In this document: positions 6,429 to 11,912 of the stretch, piece after piece
How positions within the stretch are numbered: position 1 is the first letter of the stretch
Layout of the letters: every line of letters begins with the position of its first letter
Origin: Saccharicrinis sp. UBA6048
GTDB taxonomy: Bacteria; Bacteroidota; Bacteroidia; Bacteroidales; Marinilabiliaceae
Assembly (NCBI GenBank): GCA_002429115.1
Contig: DIYS01000054.1
Span: 1-11,912, forward strand
Length of the DNA stretch: 11,912 bases
Direction of reading: 5' to 3'
The notes under the pieces: model-generated
Database searches by the model: none
What the model was told of the DNA's origin: nothing
The model's input: the letters and a program-made list of their open reading frames with translations, nothing else
Program-made: the position numbers and the translations under genes

Positions 6429-9400
6429 ATGCCACGCCGTAAGCCAACACTCATACATATACTAATTGTTTCTGTCATCTTGTTCGTACTTGGCAAATTG
6501 ATTGAGCATAAGTTCGATCATAGTTATATTCACGATGCTGATGCTTATTCGATACAGCAAACAATTCATGAAAAACAAAGCGAATTATTTATTGAACTAT
6601 CTCAGTTTAAAGAAGACAGTTTATGGACTAAGGACAACAGATGGTCAACCATGAACCGCTTGTCTGAAAGCAAAAATAGCATTTACTTATTTGAAGATAG
6701 TGTTCCTGTTGCCTGGTCAAATCATAATGTACCCATCCAATCCCTATTTCCCGATTCTGCCTCAATTATTCGTTTACCCAATGGCTGGTATTTGAAACAC
6801 TCCGTAAAAACAGATCTGTATCACCTTACCGGAATAAGCTTAATAAAAGAACAGTATGAGTATCAGAACAAATTCTTACTCAACGAATTTACAGATGAGT
6901 TTTCGATAACTCATCAACCATCGATACATATTGGTAACTATGTTGATCAATTTACCATCAACGATGTGAACGGGACTTACCTGATGAGTCTTGATTTTGA
7001 TACCCACAATTTTATTTCACCATTCAGTATTTCTGCGCTGGTGCTCTACTGTATCTCTTTTTCGCTATTGATTCTTATTATTATACGCCTCCACAAACGC
7101 TTTAATAATAAGAGCTTTAGTAATTTACTTTTAATCGTATCATTTCTGTCAATTTCGGCATTAGGCGTTTTCTTTGTTCAAACGGCCATTCCTTATGAAT
7201 TGAGCCAATATAACTTATTCTCGCCATTAACATTTGCCGTTTCCGATTGGCTACCATCACTGGGAAGTTTATTGGTTTACAGCATATTTATGCTGCTTTT
7301 CTCATTCTGCTTCTACCGATATTTTAAAGCGCCTAAATCAGTACAAACAAACTATCGTTTCCTATACGTCGTTCTATTATTTGCTTTCGTATTTACTCAA
7401 TTCCTTGTCATTGATGAACTAATTCGACTGATAGTTACAAACTCTTCGCAGGCATCCATCTTTTTCAATATCGAAGACCTTAATTCGGTGACCCTCTTCA
7501 AAGTTGTTATAACCTGTCTTTTTTACACAAGTGTACTGTTTGTGTACGAACGAATTATTGTAACACTTAAAGCCTATATCTCTTTAAAGGAACTGTTAAT
7601 ATCCACAACACTATCGGCTATAGTGCTATTTGTAATAGCTTATTTACTTGGATATACACCAAAACTAACCAATATTCCTGTTTTCATTATAATCGGTTTA
7701 ATTCTTCTAAGAGCAAACAGAAACAGAAGTAACGGCATTACATACAGCTCGCTAATGTGGGTAATTTTTATTCTCTCATTAAACGTACTCACCTTACTCT
7801 ATTTTTACAACATCGATAAAGAGGAAAGAAACCGTGAATTAATTGTTGAGAATATCTCGTTCCAATTAACGCGTGAAGCAGATCCTGTAGCGGAGATGTA
7901 TTTGAGCGAGATTGAAAACCGGATTACTGAAGACAACAAGCTAATTGAATTGCTTCTATCTGATGTTGATAACGAAAAAGCTATCACAGAATACCTGGAA
8001 AAAAACTATTTCTATGGCTATTGGAAGCGCTATGATATAGAAATTGTGGTGTGCTGGGAAAATGCATCGGTTTACCTGGAAAGTGAGGACATTACCACTG
8101 ACTGCTATTCCTATTTTGATGATCTGATAGTAAGGCAAGGTGCATTGGCATCCTCATGCAATCATTTTTATTTCCTTGATAACGATAATGGACAAACCAC
8201 TTATTTTGGCAAGTTACCGTATCTCAAACATGATAAGGATAAAGAAACAACGCTCTATATTGAAATTAACTCAACACCTATTTTTGCAGGCCTGGGTTAT
8301 CCGGAATTATTACGAAATCAGCAGGAACAATATAACCTGAATCTTTATAAGAATTACTCATTTGCGAAATACATCGATAATAAACTTGTAAAGCAGCAAG
8401 GCCAGCATACTTACCCGATTCATAACTCATTTCAAAAAGTAGATGTTGGCGAAAAAGTATCCATTGAAAAGGATGATACTGTATTTCTTATCTACCAGTT
8501 AAATGAGGAAACAACTATAATATTAAGTAGAGATAAAGTCAAAAGAATCTACTTGTTGATGTCGTTCTCTACATTAGCACTGTTATTTTTCATTATAACC
8601 GCCTTGTTCCTTCTTGTCACAAGAACACATAAAGCTGAGTCAAAAGTTAATTTCACGATTCAGGAACGTATTCAAATAGCCTTTGTTAGTTTAATGGTTG
8701 TATCGCTCTTAATTATGGGGGTTAGTTCTGTCTTTTATTCGATTCATCAGTTTAAGAATAAAAACAACCAGATGCTGTCTCAACGCATTAAATCCGTTCT
8801 TCAGGAGATGGAGCAGAAAATTGTGAACGAAGAAGAACTGAATGATAGTATGCATGACTACCTTCAGTATTTAATGCAGAAGTTTTCTAACGTTTTTTAT
8901 AGTGACATCAATTTATACAATCTAAACGGTAAACTGCTCGCGACTTCGAGGCCTGAACTCTACCAACATGGCTTATCAGGCAGGATTATGAACACGGAAG
9001 CCTATTATCAGCTGACCGTTGAAAACCAGCTTGAGTATATTCACGACGAATCGATCGGTAAGCTTCATTTTACATCGGCATATGTACCCATCTACAATTT
9101 CGAAGGCAATGTACTAGCCTATCTTAACTTACCTTATTTTGTGGGTAATAATGAGTTAAAATCAGAAGTTTCATCTCTGATTGTTGCAGTTATTAATGCT
9201 TATCTATTGTTTATCATTATTACCATTGGATTGGCCGTACTTTTATCTCGCCGTATTACACGCCCTTTATCACTTATTCAGGATCGCCTGGCACAAGTGC
9301 GTATCGATAAAATGAATAAAAAAATTGGTTATAAAGGCGATGATGAAATTGGCCGTTTGGTTAAGGAATACAACCGTATGGTCGATGAAATATCAGACAG

Positions 9401-10103
9401 TGCGGAAAAACTCGCTAAATCTGAACGTGAGATGGCATGGCGCGAAATGGCAAAACAAATCGCCCACGAAATCAAGAACCCTTTAACTCCTATGAAACTA
9501 AGCGTTCAGTACATGTTAAAGGCCTGGGATAGTAAAAAAGAAGGTTTTGACGACTATTTAAAAAGGGTAAGTAATACGCTTATTGAGCAGATCGATCAGC
9601 TCCATACGATCGCCAATGAATTTTCGAACTTTGCCAAAATGCCTCAAGCGCAAAGAAGCAAAGTTGATATTATTGATAAAGTTCAAAATGTCACCAACTT
9701 ATTCGAGAAATCAGAACAATCCATTCACTTTACCACTCAAATTAGTGATGATGAACTTTATATTTTTGCCGATGGCGATCAAATGATCAGCGTGCTTAAT
9801 AATGTGATTAAAAATGCTGTTCAGGCGATTCCAAACGGCAGAACCGGCAATATTAACATCAGTGTCAAAAAAGTGGACTTAAACGTTCTTATCTCTGTAT
9901 CAGACAATGGCCGTGGGATAAGCAAGGAAATTAAACAGATAATTTTCAGCCCGAACTTCACAACCAAATCAAGTGGTATGGGACTTGGATTAGCGATTGT
10001 AAAAAATATAATCACCAACAGTGGCGGTGAAATATGGTTCGAAACAGAGGAGAATATTGGAACCACTTTTTACGTTCAGTTACCTGTTTATGAAGGTGAT
10101 TAA
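6429..10103 (+). CDS. Large multi-pass NtrY-like sensor histidine kinase
   Basis: 1224-residue inner-membrane kinase. Predicted helices: 9-25, 201-220, 231-252, 277-297, 311-332, 356-377, 388-408, 412-428, 440-459, 706-730, 749-771 and 915-939. Basic residues fall in the loops predicted to be cytosolic, giving N-in topology with three extracytoplasmic regions: 26-200, 461-705 and 772-914 (the last Cache-like in size and placement). Then come HAMP (about 941-992), HisKA with HEIKNPLTPMKLS (His1013 is the phosphate acceptor; this wording is typical of NtrY-type kinases), N box NVIKNA (1125-1130), G1 DNGRGI (1159-1164) and G2 SSGMGLGL (1181-1188). All catalytic motifs look intact. It autophosphorylates His1013 and passes phosphate to a response regulator not encoded here: the nearby LuxR protein lacks the acceptor Asp. 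The ligand is unknown. The stop overlaps head-on with that of the RDD gene. Confidence 0.95.
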   Translation: MPRRKPTLIHILIVSVILFVLGKLIEHKFDHSYIHDADAYSIQQTIHEKQSELFIELSQFKEDSLWTKDNRWSTMNRLSESKNSIYLFEDSVPVAWSNHNVPIQSLFPDSASIIRLPNGWYLKHSVKTDLYHLTGISLIKEQYEYQNKFLLNEFTDEFSITHQPSIHIGNYVDQFTINDVNGTYLMSLDFDTHNFISPFSISALVLYCISFSLLILIIIRLHKRFNNKSFSNLLLIVSFLSISALGVFFVQTAIPYELSQYNLFSPLTFAVSDWLPSLGSLLVYSIFMLLFSFCFYRYFKAPKSVQTNYRFLYVVLLFAFVFTQFLVIDELIRLIVTNSSQASIFFNIEDLNSVTLFKVVITCLFYTSVLFVYERIIVTLKAYISLKELLISTTLSAIVLFVIAYLLGYTPKLTNIPVFIIIGLILLRANRNRSNGITYSSLMWVIFILSLNVLTLLYFYNIDKEERNRELIVENISFQLTREADPVAEMYLSEIENRITEDNKLIELLLSDVDNEKAITEYLEKNYFYGYWKRYDIEIVVCWENASVYLESEDITTDCYSYFDDLIVRQGALASSCNHFYFLDNDNGQTTYFGKLPYLKHDKDKETTLYIEINSTPIFAGLGYPELLRNQQEQYNLNLYKNYSFAKYIDNKLVKQQGQHTYPIHNSFQKVDVGEKVSIEKDDTVFLIYQLNEETTIILSRDKVKRIYLLMSFSTLALLFFIITALFLLVTRTHKAESKVNFTIQERIQIAFVSLMVVSLLIMGVSSVFYSIHQFKNKNNQMLSQRIKSVLQEMEQKIVNEEELNDSMHDYLQYLMQKFSNVFYSDINLYNLNGKLLATSRPELYQHGLSGRIMNTEAYYQLTVENQLEYIHDESIGKLHFTSAYVPIYNFEGNVLAYLNLPYFVGNNELKSEVSSLIVAVINAYLLFIIITIGLAVLLSRRITRPLSLIQDRLAQVRIDKMNKKIGYKGDDEIGRLVKEYNRMVDEISDSAEKLAKSEREMAWREMAKQIAHEIKNPLTPMKLSVQYMLKAWDSKKEGFDDYLKRVSNTLIEQIDQLHTIANEFSNFAKMPQAQRSKVDIIDKVQNVTNLFEKSEQSIHFTTQISDDELYIFADGDQMISVLNNVIKNAVQAIPNGRTGNINISVKKVDLNVLISVSDNGRGISKEIKQIIFSPNFTTKSSGMGLGLAIVKNIITNSGGEIWFETEENIGTTFYVQLPVYEGD

Positions 10104-10480
10104 CATTTTATAATTTCAGTATCAGACCATTTACTGCCCAATCGATCAGGATAAAATAAGAAACATACTAATTCAACAATATTCAAAACAGGCACAAAAA
10201 AGATAATTTGTCGGATCACAGCCTTGTCAGCGTTAGCAACTAAGGATGTTTGCGTTTTCCTGGATACAACTTTTATATTAAACAATTTCCTTCCAAAACT
10301 CTGCCCGTTAATAAAGGGAAGACAATCTTTAAAAAGGAAGTAAATAAGGCCAAAAATCCATCCAATCTGAGGGAATAGTGAAAGACCAGCTGCAATTGCC
10401 ATATCAATAAGACCAGCCAATAATCGCTCAGTAAAAAATGGTGTTTGGCCAAATTTTATATTCTCAACATTCAGTTTCAT
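10100..10480 (-). CDS. RDD-family small membrane protein
   Basis: 126 residues, last gene of the hemerythrin-LuxR-RDD operon. The family signature is visible: ERLLAGLID (18-26, with the R and D that help name the family), a GQSFGRKLFNIKVV segment (59-72) after the second helix, and a late D-R (112-113). About three hydrophobic segments are seen (22-38, 40-51 and 89-110). RDD proteins are poorly understood membrane proteins; some have been linked to ion or compatible-solute transport, but no function can be assigned here. Its ATG overlaps the stop of the LuxR-type regulator by one base (TGATG), suggesting coupled translation. Its stop and that of the kinase share the palindrome TTAA (10100-10103), so the convergent transcripts meet with no terminator between. 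Confidence 0.85.
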   Translation of the reverse strand: MKLNVENIKFGQTPFFTERLLAGLIDMAIAAGLSLFPQIGWIFGLIYFLFKDCLPFINGQSFGRKLFNIKVVSRKTQTSLVANADKAVIRQIIFFVPVLNIVELVCFLFYPDRLGSKWSDTEIIKC

Positions 10481-11055
10481 CAGGATATATCATCCATTTT
10501 AATAATATTGTTCAAGATGGCATAAACAGTTAATCCTGAAACGGTTTTTATACCCAATTTTCGAGTAATATTTTTCCGGTGCGAGATTACTGTATGTGTA
10601 CTAATATAAGCTTTTTCGGCGATTTCTTTATTTGTATGACCCAATGCCACATATTGAAGAATAATACGCTCACGTTCAGATAACTCTTCAGCATCGTTAT
10701 TATCCTTTGACTTTTTAATGGCCTCAAGGCATGCTTCTATTTTATTAATTAATACAGAGCGCGAATCGTAAATAGACATTTGAGACATCGGGGCATCTTC
10801 AGGAAGTACTGTATTAAAAGTATGCACCACTTGACAAGAAGCTTTCTTTACCTCGTGCATCTTCTTTGCCTGCTCTTTATTTAAAAAATTTGTATTAACA
10901 ATTACGATATCTGGTTTGTAGTCGTCTATTTCAGAACATAATTCATTTGAGTCTACAACAAGCTTAACATCGTCTATTTCGGTAAAAGACTTTAATAGGC
11001 TTATATATCCCGCGCTGATAATAAACGAAAGCTCTCCAATTAACACTTTTGTCAT
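10480..11055 (-). CDS. LuxR-type regulator with degenerate receiver domain
   Basis: 191 residues. The C-terminal part (about 125-180) is a clear NarL/LuxR DNA-binding domain: LSERERIILQYVALGHTNKE, IAEKAYISTHTVISHR and NITRKLGI. The N-terminal part (1-115) folds like a response-regulator receiver by pattern, but its phosphorylation site is gone. The acceptor aspartate is Asn54 in PDIVIVNTNFL, the acidic pair is E8-L9, and the conserved late lysine is absent where expected (about residue 102). I infer a phosphorylation-independent regulator, possibly controlled by protein contact or ligand. It lies 11 nt after the hemerythrin-like gene and overlaps the RDD gene by one base, making its upstream neighbour the obvious candidate input. 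A pairing with the convergent histidine kinase is unlikely for want of Asp54. Confidence 0.9.
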   Translation of the reverse strand: MTKVLIGELSFIISAGYISLLKSFTEIDDVKLVVDSNELCSEIDDYKPDIVIVNTNFLNKEQAKKMHEVKKASCQVVHTFNTVLPEDAPMSQMSIYDSRSVLINKIEACLEAIKKSKDNNDAEELSERERIILQYVALGHTNKEIAEKAYISTHTVISHRKNITRKLGIKTVSGLTVYAILNNIIKMDDIS

Positions 11056-11066
11056 AATACAGCTGT

Positions 11067-11789
11067 TTATGAATTATTCTTAATTTCGTCCTCCATTTTT
11101 CTAACCCTTGGGAAAAGTACTTTTTCCTCAAGTTCTGCATGATCCAAAAGGTCGCTTTCAAGTCGAAAAATATCAAATATTAGGTTATTATACTGGCAAT
11201 TACTTACAGGAGGCGGCAAGTACTTCAAAAGAATGCTTTTCAAATCGAATAGGGTTTCTTCTATATTATGATGATCTTCATGATACTTGCTAATTGAATC
11301 AATAGATAAGTCAACATCCTGTAGTGTTACTCCATCATTTATTACTTGATTTAATTGCAATATATATGGAAATACATTGGACTCCTCCTGCTCAATGTGC
11401 ATAGTAAATTCCTTAATGTACTCTCTAAAGAAATTAAGCAGCAGCTCTACGTTCTTATCCTTCCTATCAACATTTGACTCAAACGCGATAATTTGACGTT
11501 CTATTTCAGGTATACGGTAATCTAAATAACATCGATGCGCATTTCGCAAATAATTAATAAGCCATTCTACAGGGTAATCATCAAAATTCTCAGCAATTAG
11601 GTTTTCTTTATCCAGAAACGAATTTGCTAAATGAATAAAGAAGTTGATATCCACCTCATTTTCCTTACAAATTTCTGAAACTGATTTTTCTTTAAAACCA
11701 AGAGGAATTTCTAACCTTTGAATCACTGCTAGCAGTTGAATATTGCTTTGCACAACATCAACCATTTTCATATCTCCGTTAATGTACAT
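11067..11789 (-). CDS. Hemerythrin-like diiron protein of the RIC/YtfE/ScdA type
   Basis: 240 residues, soluble, first gene of the operon. Residues 8-60 (MVDVVQSNIQLLAVIQRL onward) match the short ScdA/YtfE N-terminal helical domain; residues about 80-230 form the hemerythrin four-helix bundle. The expected diiron ligands are all present: H85, H131 and E135 (HIEQE), H170 (with H173 and H174 nearby) and H217 and E221 (HAELE). Their spacing parallels E. coli YtfE (H84, H129, E133, H160, H204, E208). The CC pair of YtfE's N-terminal domain is replaced (LGF at 30-32), leaving only C41 in that domain. RIC proteins act in iron-sulfur repair and NO stress; coupling to a regulator here also allows an O2, NO or redox sensor. 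Start choice is uncertain: ATGs at 11789, 11771 and 11765 are in frame, and a GGAG lies 8 nt before the last. Confidence 0.9.
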   Translation of the reverse strand: MYINGDMKMVDVVQSNIQLLAVIQRLEIPLGFKEKSVSEICKENEVDINFFIHLANSFLDKENLIAENFDDYPVEWLINYLRNAHRCYLDYRIPEIERQIIAFESNVDRKDKNVELLLNFFREYIKEFTMHIEQEESNVFPYILQLNQVINDGVTLQDVDLSIDSISKYHEDHHNIEETLFDLKSILLKYLPPPVSNCQYNNLIFDIFRLESDLLDHAELEEKVLFPRVRKMEDEIKNNS

Positions 11790-11815
11790 ATACGAACCTT
11801 TAACTTTTACGGTTG

Positions 11816-11823
11816 CAAAAGTA
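11816..11823 (-). promoter_or_regulatory. -7 promoter box of the hemerythrin-LuxR-RDD operon
   Basis: On the minus strand TACTTTTG, followed by CAACC, matches the Bacteroidota TAnnTTTG box exactly. At the -33 distance there is only a T-rich GTTTTT (complement of about 11844-11849). Transcription would start near 11809, leaving about 20 nt before the first ATG and about 38-44 nt before the internal ATGs. Confidence 0.6.
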
Positions 11824-11838
11824 ATTCTTATTTAGAAT
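11824..11838. promoter_or_regulatory. Candidate operator inverted repeat next to the -7 box
   Basis: ATTCT and AGAAT are separated by five bases (TATTT) and directly abut the -7 box of the hemerythrin operon, in the spacer between the two promoter elements. The arms are short and AT-rich, so chance is possible. The position would suit a repressor site, for instance for the operon's own LuxR-type protein. Confidence 0.3.
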
Positions 11839-11875
11839 CATTAAAAACATGAAGGATCTTTTTTTGTATAAACGC

Positions 11876-11908
11876 AAAAAACCCGGTACTCTGTAAGGGT
11901 CTCCGGGT
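11876..11908 (-). terminator. Intrinsic terminator of a minus-strand gene beyond the right edge
   Basis: ACCCGG (11881-11886) and CCGGGT (11903-11908) form the outer stem; on the minus strand the hairpin is followed by six Ts (complement of 11876-11881). It ends a transcript arriving from beyond 11912 and separates it from the hemerythrin operon, supporting an independent promoter for the latter. Confidence 0.8.
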
Positions 11909-11912
11909 GACG

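Noticed and set aside
6429..11055. Cognate two-component pair formed by the large histidine kinase and the LuxR-type protein
   Set aside because: The genes are convergent and in separate transcripts, and the LuxR-type protein has Asn where the phospho-acceptor Asp should be.
11875..11912. Partial tRNA or other RNA gene at the right edge
   Set aside because: The hairpin is followed on the minus strand by a T run and lacks tRNA arms or a T-psi-C motif, so a terminator explains it.

Overview
The window comes from a low-GC member of the Bacteroidota. The evidence is the pairing of a DUF4783-type secreted protein with nadC, several matches to the Bacteroidota -7 promoter box (TAnnTTTG), starts that mostly lack a Shine-Dalgarno sequence, and AT-rich spacers with strong hairpin terminators. 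A marine Bacteroidales/Marinilabiliales-like lineage would fit, but the sequence alone does not settle this.

Left part (1-2837): valS, encoding a full-length valyl-tRNA synthetase, has a possible promoter and a small leader hairpin ahead of it and two stacked intrinsic terminators behind it. Middle part (2838-4451): this stretch is gene-poor and rich in repeats. It holds a 29-nt dyad, an array of ten diverged 21-nt units in exact register, and one gene for a 214-residue helical cytosolic-type protein of unknown function with its own terminator. After that gene comes a block of about 280 bp bounded by a 17-bp inverted repeat and a 9-bp direct repeat, looking like a MITE or dispersed intergenic repeat.

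Central part (4385-6383): DUF4783 and nadC form a minus-strand pair overlapping by 4 nt and ending in a hairpin terminator. Divergent from them, across a 211-nt AT-rich spacer, is rlmH, encoding the 23S rRNA pseudouridine-1915 methyltransferase.

Right part (6429-11912): rlmH is followed after 45 nt by a 1224-residue NtrY-like sensor histidine kinase with about twelve predicted membrane helices and three predicted extracytoplasmic regions. Its stop codon overlaps head-on with that of a minus-strand operon: a hemerythrin/RIC-like diiron protein, then a LuxR-type regulator whose receiver has lost its phospho-acceptor aspartate, then a small RDD-family membrane protein. This operon has an exact -7 promoter box and is tightly packed (11-nt gap, then a 1-nt TGATG overlap). 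The best inference is an oxygen, NO or redox-responsive regulatory unit that does not use receiver phosphorylation. It is the most interesting candidate system in the window. A terminator for a further minus-strand gene lies at the right edge.
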